This document shows, piece by piece, positions 10,601 through 17,420 of a DNA stretch of 17,420 nucleotides. Origin of the DNA: CBDUQI01 sp965369325. Lineage in GTDB: Bacteria; Pseudomonadota; Gammaproteobacteria; Steroidobacterales; JBCBZW01. Location of the stretch: positions 1 through 17,420 of the forward strand of contig CBDUQI010000121.1 in assembly GCA_965369325.1 (NCBI GenBank), in the 5' to 3' direction. Positions within the stretch are counted from its first letter, which is position 1. Every line of letters starts with the position of its first letter. The notes under the pieces are model-generated. The model was given only the letters and a program-made list of their open reading frames with translations. It did not search any database and was not told the origin of the DNA. A program made the translations under genes and the position numbers.

Positions 10601-10797
10601 AGGTACTCCGACTTCGTAATTCCGCCGACGCCGTCGAGCTTCGCCGAGTTGTTCACTCGGTAGTCCTCCGCGAGCGTATCGATCAGTCGAAACTGAATAG
10701 AGTCCGGAACGCTTCCCAGCGAGGCGGTGACTTTGTCCTTTAGCAACGTTAGGATCCAGTCGCCCGTTCCACCTATTCCGATAAATAATCCCGACAT
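7693..10797 (-). CDS. Tubulin/FtsZ-like protein (Tubulin_2-type), soluble
   Basis: The product has 1034 residues and no transmembrane segment. The N terminus is a beta strand leading straight into a glycine loop, LFIGIGGTGDW (4-14), comparable to the T1 loop of FtsZ. A GRMG motif lies at 124-127. The G-box VGSIAGGTGAG (158-168) is followed by FMD (170-172) and differs little from the tubulin/FtsZ signature GGGTGSG. These features fit the long bacterial 'tubulin-like' family (Pfam Tubulin_2, from memory), much longer than FtsZ (~380 residues). Residues about 420-720 are mainly helical, with coiled-coil-like charge patterning near 495-560. A C-terminal module (about 908-962) recurs in the two downstream gene products. 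The frame is open upstream to 10992, but the ATG at 10797 is chosen because AAGGAG sits 7 bases before it and the tubulin fold begins there. Expected role: a nucleotide-dependent cytoplasmic polymer or switch. The T7 catalytic loop could not be placed, so GTPase activity is unproven. Confidence 0.92.
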   Translation of the reverse strand: MSGLFIGIGGTGDWILTLLKDKVTASLGSVPDSIQFRLIDTLAEDYRVNNSAKLDGVGGITKSEYLQLADKPSGRFLKAATQVATDKQAAPFESRWFDAGLFLEHVAGADLNLVRGAGQHRQIGRMGVVLNRLQIITMIRRALEQCSREDGETPIWIVGSIAGGTGAGIFMDIAALARLAAEQQGAACRLIGVAALPGVYKDVSIDHARAYAVMRELSRLQAPVHPRDYARAASANDTDYRFRFEYDQNLSVSLPDKLFSNLVFYNEICENEEARITTFSKIADGLNLLLEDAVGDKVFNSWINAEEGYAASFNSYRVFLPVRLYENQFVHESIRTVIDGLLPTRSGTAVLDWGSDDDRKTDALRIMKDEGFPLLRSLLNLSSNEDIEKFSRKMTSEFIVRNLLGFANPQGVYREAIGEDKLIAAEGLHKTLCESIDNYRDTKETFENSKTRFVLAADNARTLYEGDGRDSHSAYLQEITSLVEGSIDQYIDESFRDEIGKAELALGRTIKILRNCKELIQAARDNLIRVTRQDRVELERLKGLETEARESLDDASKPLLGKGSLPRLQDEYADSINQVAYWSQRLSLTEFLDSLIDRANSALDRWLTATSAWEKVLLGSAGQAQEALTSIEQRLIRQTQIKSAAMGVKNTKEMDGYRQHLRTLCTVDTSTDQQFSSDILSALRWQFDPESKAIVLSGWPEVDNVAVGEFSNTCSNSLKDNIYARMAQHEGMAKYLEWLSEEKGVSALQELVERLKRVTSGFVDNEATSPTRRFILLHGDQWPPGRGDSPFDEIFKQLKEGGQNFSEISHNLTTGDGQNMFEDKNVIAILATDVEIKYDNIPVVAQMKHSYEERRADEFVDWRAETYHIFAAEKEAWQLERELGKATGVRTVPMLNGSYYRVLDDPARVRLFCQAYVANVVRRLEGNLDGPVWVCGEVGDDENAIWLTDPTEDLFRAMVTFVMDKRDRRKQKVGNLQTQKIRGWIEAAIKSTKATPQDMFTHYISTLELPDAQTAENHPREAFVTLALNYYLSK

Positions 10798-10804
10798 CCT
10801 GAAA

Positions 10805-10810
10805 CTCCTT
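10805..10810 (-). promoter_or_regulatory. Ribosome binding site deciding the tubulin-like gene start
   Basis: AAGGAG on the minus strand ends 7 bases before the ATG at 10797. It lies in the 31-base gap after the stop codon of the upstream VWA gene (10829-10831). It argues against a start at 10992, which would add 65 residues overlapping that gene. Confidence 0.85.
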
Positions 10811-10828
10811 AAAAATTCGGCGTCAACG

Positions 10829-13156
10829 TCACCTGGTCTGCCCTCGAAACAGAACAAACTGCGCGCCCTGGTGATTGGGGAACCCGCGTACTGTTTTTCG
10901 AGCACGTCCTTGGGTGCCATCGTCTGATCGAGTCGATAGCACGTACTCCACGCGCCTCGGCTTTTTACTTGCTGTGGTTGCGGCGGCGCCACTCGCGAGC
11001 TCGTTTGGTGTGTAGCTCACTTTGACACTGACTAAACCATCTGTGTGCAGCCGCCTGCGGATAGTCAAGCCGGCCAAATCAGCACGTGCGTCAGCACTAA
11101 TTGGAAGGATGGTCTCTTGAGGGCGGATCACCGGTGCATCCAGTAGCCACTTCTTGTGCGCGCCGCCATCTTCCAGGCGGTATACGAGATACGGCGACTG
11201 GCCTTGCGTGCGGTCCACCCAGGCGAGCAGGAAGCGTCGCCCAAAAATCCAAAGCGCCAACAAGGGTATGACCCCAGCGGCGAGCAACATACAAGCCAAC
11301 GCAATGCCAGTTAACAACTGCTCGCGGAACATCGCGGACTGGGTGATGGTATCGGTTCCATCGACGATGCCGGCGTAATAGATATCGTTGGTTTTTGGGC
11401 TTGGCATCGGGCTGATCTCGAAGCTGACTTCGCCTGACCTGAATAGGTAACGCCACCACGATAGATCGACCTCAAACGGCTGCTGTACGCCAAGCATGCC
11501 TTGAGCATCGGGCATCAGCGGTTGCGTCACGTTAGCGATGCCCTGCTCGCCATGCACCCTTAGCGTGGCTGTGAGCAGATCGCCCGACAGTACCTGCGGT
11601 GCGTCAAGTAAGGTGCCGTCGGAGCGCTCAACCGCCACGATCAGCGGAATCGGCGCCCGCCCGAGCCTCAGAAAGATCGGACTCCCAGGCGCCGGCTCCA
11701 CGATACGTAACTGGATTGGCATCGCATCGTTAACGATAAGGGCATCACCATCAGCCCTTGCGCTGCCATACACTTGCTCAGAGGTGGCCGTGCGACCGGA
11801 GAAGATTAAGCGATAATCACCGGTAGAGGGGGGGCGAAACGGCTGATCAGTTTCAACCACCCCAAGATCTTCACTTAGGGACATCGGCAACACTGCGTGG
11901 AAACCGTTTTGGTCGTCTTCGGCCAGAACTTGTAGTTCAAAATGGATGGGGTCAACGCCGGCCTGGGGTTCGAACAACCCATTGCGCCCACGCCCGCTCA
12001 GGCGATATCGAATGAGTGAGGAAGCCTGCTGTGCCATTTGCCCGGGAGGCGTGAGAAGTGCTGCCTCCTCGAACTCGAAGTACACCATTGCCGAGTACTT
12101 TGACTGGCTATCGCGCAGCGTCCAGACGCCTGGATCCGGGTGTCTAATCGTGAGCGACAGCCCCGTGTTCCAAACATCGCTATCACCCAGCAACAGACGC
12201 TGTCCGCTGGGATCCAAGATGTTAACCTCGTCCAATGAAAGGCCAGGTTCATTGAAGTCAACCACGATCCTTAGTGCGCGCAGGTACGGTGGGATGTCCT
12301 GGAAAAAATGCAAGCTATCCGTAGATAACGTGTTCGGTGGGACCAGCTCGCTGAGTACACTCAACAGCTTCGGTATCATTTCCTGATCGGTTCGCACCAG
12401 ATACGCGCGACTTGCTCCATCGGCATCAGGGGATGCAAGTTGTGACCAAAGTCGCTCGCCGTTCAGTTGCCAGTAGTTCGACTGGTCGTTGAGGCCGAAC
12501 ACCACAAACTGCGTGGCGTTCGGGAACGCGGCGACTGCCGCCGCCGTCTGCGTCTCAAGTTCCACTTGATCGATAGACTTCGCATAGGAGGCGCCGTCAG
12601 TGACCAGCACCACAAGCGAATCGCGCGGGCCACGGGTGCTACCCGCAAGCATCGCCAGCGTTGCCTTCTGCATGCCTCGCAGTTCCTCTCCTGCCAAGGC
12701 AAGAGCGCGAGGATGATCGGTATCGCCCCGAAATACGGGTCGAACACCTGCGAATGCGCGCCTGATATCTCTACGGATGCTCTCAATTGCCTGTCCGCTT
12801 CCGTCCTGTGGGGCAATCGTGTGGGCTGATAAGGTGACCTGAGGCTGAAACTGCGGGTCCACAGCGTCGCGCCCACCAAACTCGACGACGGCAACCCGGT
12901 TCGTCATACCGGTTGCAGCCGAATTAACCAGATGTTGCTCAAATGAGCGCAAGAAGCTGATGCGCTTGTGGTAGCGGTCGTTCGCGACGCTGGAGGCACC
13001 TTCCGCCGTCATACTGCCTGACTGATCGATCACAAACACCATGTCCACACCCGCAGGCGTTGCGCCAGAAGCCGCTTGGCTGGTGAGTAGCACTAGCGCC
13101 GCTGCGACTTTCGCTAGGCACCGGATTAGGGAAGTAAAATGTATCGATAAACTCAT
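10829..13156 (-). CDS. Exported VWA-domain protein with C-terminal membrane anchor and cytoplasmic tail
   Basis: The product has 775 residues. Residues 1-32 form a Sec-type signal: basic residues at 12-16, a hydrophobic core, and small residues around 28-32. A VWA domain starts at about 38 (VDMVFVIDQSGSM) and carries MIDAS residues D44-x-S46-x-S48, a likely threonine at T146 and D187 (LVTDG). Residues about 275-605 are beta-rich and look like stacked Ig-like or beta-sandwich domains. A transmembrane helix lies at about 614-637 and leaves a ~138-residue tail that should be cytoplasmic, with a basic KKPRR stretch (731-735). The large part is therefore periplasmic and the tail could touch the tubulin-like protein encoded next. 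Its ATG overlaps the TGA of the upstream gene (ATGA), and only a weak purine stretch precedes it, so translation is probably coupled. Unlike the other two VWA proteins here, it has no tubulin-like region. Confidence 0.9.
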   Translation of the reverse strand: MSLSIHFTSLIRCLAKVAAALVLLTSQAASGATPAGVDMVFVIDQSGSMTAEGASSVANDRYHKRISFLRSFEQHLVNSAATGMTNRVAVVEFGGRDAVDPQFQPQVTLSAHTIAPQDGSGQAIESIRRDIRRAFAGVRPVFRGDTDHPRALALAGEELRGMQKATLAMLAGSTRGPRDSLVVLVTDGASYAKSIDQVELETQTAAAVAAFPNATQFVVFGLNDQSNYWQLNGERLWSQLASPDADGASRAYLVRTDQEMIPKLLSVLSELVPPNTLSTDSLHFFQDIPPYLRALRIVVDFNEPGLSLDEVNILDPSGQRLLLGDSDVWNTGLSLTIRHPDPGVWTLRDSQSKYSAMVYFEFEEAALLTPPGQMAQQASSLIRYRLSGRGRNGLFEPQAGVDPIHFELQVLAEDDQNGFHAVLPMSLSEDLGVVETDQPFRPPSTGDYRLIFSGRTATSEQVYGSARADGDALIVNDAMPIQLRIVEPAPGSPIFLRLGRAPIPLIVAVERSDGTLLDAPQVLSGDLLTATLRVHGEQGIANVTQPLMPDAQGMLGVQQPFEVDLSWWRYLFRSGEVSFEISPMPSPKTNDIYYAGIVDGTDTITQSAMFREQLLTGIALACMLLAAGVIPLLALWIFGRRFLLAWVDRTQGQSPYLVYRLEDGGAHKKWLLDAPVIRPQETILPISADARADLAGLTIRRRLHTDGLVSVKVSYTPNELASGAAATTASKKPRRVEYVLSTRSDDGTQGRARKTVRGFPNHQGAQFVLFRGQTR

Positions 13157-16100
13157 GTGTGCGTTTCTTGTGAAGCTACCCAGCTTTGATACATGCGGCC
13201 AACCTCCGACACCTGAGCGTCCATAAGATCAGCCCTGATTCGGCTGACAGGATTGCACAGAGGTTGCATATCGCGCAGGGACTGAAAACCGGATTCTCTG
13301 CGGCTCACTGTTTGTGGCGAAGGGCCCCGTTGTTGGACCATCTCCAGCAGGCTGGTATGCAACTCAAAAACGTCAGCGACTTGGACCAATACCGCCTCAT
13401 AGCAATTCAACAACTCATCTGGTGATCGCGGCGCTGACCTATGCACCTGCATCCAACTGCGCCCTTCTGCTCGGCTTTGCCAATCCGATAACAAGGCTAA
13501 CCAACCTGGACTTTGCTCAGCCCTCTCCAGGGTCCAATCAATACGTGCGACCCGTTGCCTAAGAGTAGTGCACCAGTTCTCCAGAAATCGCACTATGACT
13601 TGCCAATCGGTCGGCTCCAGATGGAATCTCAGGTGCTTTGAATCAAAATCTGACGTGAATGTGTCCCATGCGTTTTTGATATCTTGCCAAGCTTGGTAGC
13701 CTTTTTTGTGCGATCCCAATACCTCCACCCAGTGGGCGACGGCGGGGATGTCCTTTGGCAGCCCGTCGAGCAGTCGTTGCGCACTCTCAACGTACCCTCT
13801 TGCCGATTCGCGCCAGGGCGGATTGCTTGCCAATTCCGCCATTTCACCCTGCGCCTCCGCGGCGCGAGTGAGCTCTCGTTTCATTTGAACGTCAAGCGGC
13901 GAGCCAACCTTGTCCTCCAGGCCATTGAAATCACGCAAAAGGGCAGAGAAATCAGCTTCGGACTGATGCACGGCGGTGGTGAACTCGCTCACCCGTTCAT
14001 CCAACATCGCTTGGTAGCGGTGCAACGGGGTGTCAGAATACGGCCAGGCCAGTGCCTTCATATCTTGCGGCAACTGCTGCCATAAATCCGTCAAGACTGA
14101 GCCTTCGATCACCTCTTCGATTAACTGTTTGATGACCCTGCCCAGCATTTCCAGATCACCGCTAAGCGGCGGCTGTGCACACGAAAACCCTTGCTGCGGT
14201 TCAAGACGAAACCTCATGACCGAAGCAAGGAACGACGAAGAGTCGAAAGCCTGAGCTATTTGCTCTAGATGTTGCTCGAATGCCGGCATATCAACATTGC
14301 GCCGTAGTAATTCCAGATAGTGCCTGCGGTGTGAAGTGTTTCGGCCGTCGAGAACGACACGGCTGTGCGCCAGGAACGTGTCCAACCACTGTTGATCACT
14401 TGCACCGCGAGCGGCAAGCTCAGCTATCGCGATGCGGGCGCGGAGTTGCTGCTGTATGGACGGTCGCTCCAATGTCTTTGTTACGCCCCGCGCCTCGTTC
14501 CACTTACCTGCATCGCAAAGGTTATGAACTCGAAGAATATCTATTGCTTGCCCCTGCTTTACACTCAACCACTCCTTCGCATCGGCACTCTCCAGGGCGC
14601 TTGCTAAGGCCTGCATTGCTGTATTCAGGTCCTGCAATCGTCCGTCTTTGAGCGGCCGGAACGCGCCAGCCTCAGCGATCACTGCATCAATATCTGCTTC
14701 CAGCCGATTGTTGAACTTGCGTCCTATCGACTCCTGCAGTCCTCGAAAACGGTTTTCATCGGGACCGCTGAGTTTGGCTCCGAACGGCACGGATGAGGAT
14801 TGATGAAGGAGTTCCTGCAGTTCAGGCAACGGGGCCGATTCAGCTCTTTGTTCATCTGCCTGCAGACGATCAACGAACCTACGGCCTTGTTCGGTCTTGC
14901 GGTAAGCATCCACTACATGCTCGCTTGCCCGTTCGAAGTCGCGCCGCGCCATGCCTTCATATGTGCCATCTTCCAAAGCGCCATTGAGCGCTTTTTCTTT
15001 CTGCGCCTGGATGATCGTGTCTTCCAGACGCCGCGCGGAGCTGATAGGAACACCTTTTGCGAGCGCAAGGGCAGCATCGAGTTGCTCGCGATGAAACGCT
15101 TCCTGCGCCTCGTTCAAAGTCGCCCAGTGATGCTTAAATGCCTCAAGTTGTTCTGTTAGACGGTGATGGTATGGCGATTTCGCCCAGTGGGTTTGCGTGC
15201 GCTCAAGCCTCTGCACAACCCGATCAAGCGCAGAGGCGTTCTCTGGCGGCAACCCTATGTTCTCCCAGCTGACTAGGTCTCGACGGATTGATTTCAATAC
15301 GTCGATATCACGCTCCACTGAGGACCATAAGACTTTGGTATCAGCCGAAAGACTTGCTCGGCGCACAGGGCTTTGAAGGAGCTCCTCACCGTCGTAGCGT
15401 GCTTGGAACGCTGCGATGTAACGACTGACTTCCTCGTCCTGCTTCGCTTGAAATGACCGCAGGACTTCCTGCGTGGCAGTGGGCGGCCAGGTTGCCAATA
15501 GCGTCATCCACGTCTCGACTACCTCCTTGGCACTTTCCAACGAGCACTGCTCGCGCAATATCCGGTGCTGGAGTGATTGCGCGACGTATCGGTCTAGATC
15601 GACGAACGACTCGGTCAACTTGCTCAATTCGGTTTCGGTGGCGTACTGATGCACACTTTTAACAACGCCAAGCAGCGTCGATTCGATCTGCGGACCCCAA
15701 GGTAGTTGGCGATCATCTTGACCGCGAAGCGCCTCTAGCCGGGATATTAGGCTTTGATATTGTTTGTGCCATCGCCCCCTCGCCATCAGACCTGCCCGAA
15801 GTCCCTCAAACGCCGTAACGTCTACGTCAATTGCTCGGGCACCGGCCACTGTCTGTTCAACGGCATCCAGGCCAGAGGTCAGTTCAGTCCATTGCTTGGA
15901 TGCCGACAGATCGTGCAACGTCGGCAATGAGGTTTCCAACTGGTCCGAGTAACTAAGGCGCCGCAGTTGTAGCACCTTGCTTCCTAACCGGGCGGTACCC
16001 ACAAGGTCCTCGACTTCAGTAAACAACCACAGCGCGGCTGTGCGCGAACGGGAATCCGCGTCGACTAAAGAAAATCCGAGCAATATGTCCTCGACATGCC

Positions 16101-16458
16101 GGGCGAAGGTCTGGCGACGCAACACATCGCGATCGGCCAACACATCCGCAATGACTTCTTTCCAACGCGGATCACTCACATGCTGGAGCACTCGCCACGG
16201 CTGCTGTTCCTTACGCAGACGCGGCAGTGGCCCCTGATGCGCAGCAAGGACCCGAATCGCTTCGCGGCGAATAGTGCTGTCGGCCGCGTTGTCGCGAATC
16301 ACTTTCAAGACTCTCAACGTGCGCTCTTTGCGCGCGACGGGCTCATTGGAGTTGCTCAGCAACTGCTCCAGCTGGCCTATTTCGAGCTCTTCTTCAATGC
16401 CCAAATTGGCAAACGCTTCAAGCACCTGGGCAGTGATTTTTTCGTCCTGGAAATGCAA
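13153..16458 (-). CDS. Large helical protein of unknown family
   Basis: The product has 1101 residues from the TTG at 16458, or 1103 from an in-frame TTG at 16464. I prefer 16458 because AGGGA (16466-16470) then has a 7-base spacer rather than one base. A TGA lies in frame just upstream, and no ATG or GTG lies between. I do not recognise the family. The sequence has no signal peptide or transmembrane segment and is rich in Glu, Gln, Leu, Ala and Arg, with almost continuous helical pattern and few glycines. Residues about 45-120 resemble short paired helices of the HEAT/ARM type, but this is weak. The stretch around 440-560 looks coiled-coil prone. It is likely cytoplasmic and may be a scaffold or adaptor for the tubulin-like proteins, judged only from its position between the CAP gene and the VWA gene. 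Its stop overlaps the next start as ATGA. Confidence 0.85.
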   Translation of the reverse strand: MHFQDEKITAQVLEAFANLGIEEELEIGQLEQLLSNSNEPVARKERTLRVLKVIRDNAADSTIRREAIRVLAAHQGPLPRLRKEQQPWRVLQHVSDPRWKEVIADVLADRDVLRRQTFARHVEDILLGFSLVDADSRSRTAALWLFTEVEDLVGTARLGSKVLQLRRLSYSDQLETSLPTLHDLSASKQWTELTSGLDAVEQTVAGARAIDVDVTAFEGLRAGLMARGRWHKQYQSLISRLEALRGQDDRQLPWGPQIESTLLGVVKSVHQYATETELSKLTESFVDLDRYVAQSLQHRILREQCSLESAKEVVETWMTLLATWPPTATQEVLRSFQAKQDEEVSRYIAAFQARYDGEELLQSPVRRASLSADTKVLWSSVERDIDVLKSIRRDLVSWENIGLPPENASALDRVVQRLERTQTHWAKSPYHHRLTEQLEAFKHHWATLNEAQEAFHREQLDAALALAKGVPISSARRLEDTIIQAQKEKALNGALEDGTYEGMARRDFERASEHVVDAYRKTEQGRRFVDRLQADEQRAESAPLPELQELLHQSSSVPFGAKLSGPDENRFRGLQESIGRKFNNRLEADIDAVIAEAGAFRPLKDGRLQDLNTAMQALASALESADAKEWLSVKQGQAIDILRVHNLCDAGKWNEARGVTKTLERPSIQQQLRARIAIAELAARGASDQQWLDTFLAHSRVVLDGRNTSHRRHYLELLRRNVDMPAFEQHLEQIAQAFDSSSFLASVMRFRLEPQQGFSCAQPPLSGDLEMLGRVIKQLIEEVIEGSVLTDLWQQLPQDMKALAWPYSDTPLHRYQAMLDERVSEFTTAVHQSEADFSALLRDFNGLEDKVGSPLDVQMKRELTRAAEAQGEMAELASNPPWRESARGYVESAQRLLDGLPKDIPAVAHWVEVLGSHKKGYQAWQDIKNAWDTFTSDFDSKHLRFHLEPTDWQVIVRFLENWCTTLRQRVARIDWTLERAEQSPGWLALLSDWQSRAEGRSWMQVHRSAPRSPDELLNCYEAVLVQVADVFELHTSLLEMVQQRGPSPQTVSRRESGFQSLRDMQPLCNPVSRIRADLMDAQVSEVGRMYQSWVASQETHT

Positions 16459-16465
16459 TGCCAAA

Positions 16466-16470
16466 TCCCT
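16466..16470 (-). promoter_or_regulatory. Possible ribosome binding site for the TTG start at 16458
   Basis: AGGGA on the minus strand lies 7 bases before the TTG at 16458 but only one base before the alternative TTG at 16464. The match to the Shine-Dalgarno consensus is moderate, so the choice between the two starts is not certain. Confidence 0.4.
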
Positions 16471-16496
16471 ATGTATTAGGTGAGTACCGCGTCAAC

Positions 16497-17420
16497 TTAC
16501 TCGACAACAAATACCGGCCCGGGAATAGCCTTTACCATGCCCGGGTTAGCGCTTGTGGTGAGGACAACGAACAACCGATAAACGCCGGGTGGCCCGACGG
16601 GCGCCAGTGAAAACTGGCCGCCGCCTGTCACCGGCGCGTGAGTGATGTTCACCGAACTTTGCAGGCCATACAGGTGCTGTTCTATCCGTATCGCCTTGTG
16701 CTGCGCGGCGCTGACAAAAACCAGCTCCTGCAGTTTCCCTTCCTGCACTCGCAAACTCAGCGGTTGAGCGAGCTGCCCATACTGTTTAAAAAACAGTTGA
16801 GTACAGTACATTTTGCCGTTTGGTTGCTGTGGGTCATCACCGTAGCAGGCGGTGGCGGTGTGGGAGTGTTGCTCAGACAGCATGTTTCGTCGGTGCCCGG
16901 TGCTATTCCACCATCCCTCCATGAAACCCTCTACCAGCCCTGCCGTTGGCGCAGTCCAAGATCTAGAGGCGATGTTCTCGCCAACCAGCCCAAACGCTGT
17001 GCGGTATAGCTTCGACACGCGCCCGTCCGGATCGACGCCTTCGGGTGAGACGTGGGCAAGGTACTCGCGCTGATACATGTCATGGCTGTGGTATCGCGCG
17101 ACGTCGCGCAGCATCGCATCGACAAGCAAAGACGGCTTGCCCTCCCTTGCGCGCAGATCGTGCAGCGCGGCTTCAAGGTCCTGGGCAATGGCGTGCGTAA
17201 TAGGTCGTGTAGCCGGCAGCGACCAGCGCGTGCTCATCTGGGCCGGCACCGCCGGCAGCTTCATCTGAGCGACGGGTTGACCCGGCACTGCCGTGCTGGA
17301 CGGATCTGTCTCAGCCATACCAAGCGTGTAGTTCCAAAAATAAACGCTCGGCGCGCGTACCAGATATACCAGCATGAACAAAACCAACGCAGCTAATGCG
17401 AATGGAAGTGCGCTAGGGCG
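16497..17420 (-). CDS. Membrane-anchored CAP/SCP-domain protein (5' end beyond window)
   Basis: 307 residues are visible and the frame is open to the right edge. The first TTG (17387) and ATG (17375) in the frame both fall inside a hydrophobic segment (visible residues about 4-22), so the true start is probably outside the window. After this anchor comes a Pro/Ala/Thr-rich linker, then a CAP domain (PF00188 type) at about 80-215. It has the expected motifs: HSHDM (111-115), LAHVSPEG with H123, GENIA with E148, FMEGWWNSTGHRRNML with E168 and H176. The four cavity residues (two His, two Glu) appear intact. A ~95-residue beta-rich C-terminal domain follows and ends in VFVVE. The bulk should be periplasmic. 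Bacterial CAP proteins are usually exported and mostly uncharacterised. A role at the cell wall or as a ligand-binding partner of the VWA proteins is inference from the operon. Confidence 0.9.
   Translation of the reverse strand, partial: RPSALPFALAALVLFMLVYLVRAPSVYFWNYTLGMAETDPSSTAVPGQPVAQMKLPAVPAQMSTRWSLPATRPITHAIAQDLEAALHDLRAREGKPSLLVDAMLRDVARYHSHDMYQREYLAHVSPEGVDPDGRVSKLYRTAFGLVGENIASRSWTAPTAGLVEGFMEGWWNSTGHRRNMLSEQHSHTATACYGDDPQQPNGKMYCTQLFFKQYGQLAQPLSLRVQEGKLQELVFVSAAQHKAIRIEQHLYGLQSSVNITHAPVTGGGQFSLAPVGPPGVYRLFVVLTTSANPGMVKAIPGPVFVVE

Noticed and set aside
7693..10797. Ordinary FtsZ cell-division gene or phage tubulin (PhuZ)
   Set aside because: The protein is about three times the length of FtsZ, has a long helical C-terminal part and no dcw-type or phage neighbours; the long Tubulin_2-like class fits better.
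10798..10992. N-terminal 65-residue extension of the tubulin-like protein
   Set aside because: It overlaps the end of the upstream VWA gene, has no ribosome binding site that I see, and lies before the natural first strand of the fold.
1..13156. Tellurite-resistance (Ter) or MoxR/BatA-type VWA system
   Set aside because: No MoxR AAA+ ATPase, TerD-like or DUF58 gene is present. The VWA domains are fused to or adjacent to tubulin-like domains.
17375..17387. Start of the CAP gene at the TTG 17387 or ATG 17375
   Set aside because: Either would cut into the hydrophobic segment. The frame stays open and hydrophobic up to the window edge, so the true start is most likely outside.

Overview
The window holds one tightly packed set of six large genes, all on the minus strand. 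It begins inside a gene at the right edge (its 5' end lies beyond base 17420) and runs off the left edge inside the last gene. No gap between genes exceeds about 40 bases, so there is no room for an internal promoter or terminator outside coding sequence, and there are no RNA genes, transposons or repeat arrays that I can see. The base composition (moderately high GC by eye), the signal peptide and transmembrane segments, and the gene family content suggest a Gram-negative proteobacterium. I cannot name the genus.

In order of transcription (right to left) the genes are: (1) a membrane-anchored CAP/SCP-domain protein, 5' end cut; (2) a ~1100-residue soluble, mostly helical protein of unknown family; (3) a 775-residue exported von Willebrand factor A (VWA) protein with a C-terminal membrane anchor and a cytoplasmic tail; (4) a 1034-residue soluble tubulin/FtsZ-like protein with a near-canonical nucleotide-binding glycine loop; (5) a 1280-residue two-pass membrane protein with a periplasmic VWA domain and a cytoplasmic tubulin-like region; (6) a second protein of the same design, more than 1264 residues, cut by the left edge. 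Genes 2 and 3 overlap in an ATGA start/stop. Genes 4, 5 and 6 have clear Shine-Dalgarno sequences.

The main point is that genes 4, 5 and 6 look like three paralogues of one tubulin-like protein. They share an N-terminal glycine loop, a central GR motif, a glycine-rich G-box followed by an aspartate, and a C-terminal module. The soluble copy keeps AGGTGAG, while the two membrane-tethered copies carry degenerate loops (LGGVGRG and GGGFASG) and have gained a VWA/transmembrane front end. All three VWA domains keep their metal-site residues. This suggests a cell-envelope machine in which a cytoplasmic tubulin-like polymer works with pseudo-tubulins tied through the inner membrane to periplasmic VWA domains. 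From memory, Makarova and Koonin (2010) predicted membrane-remodelling systems from FtsZ-tubulin-like and VWA gene neighbourhoods. The fused, triplicated arrangement here goes beyond what I recall of that description. Function is inferred, not shown.
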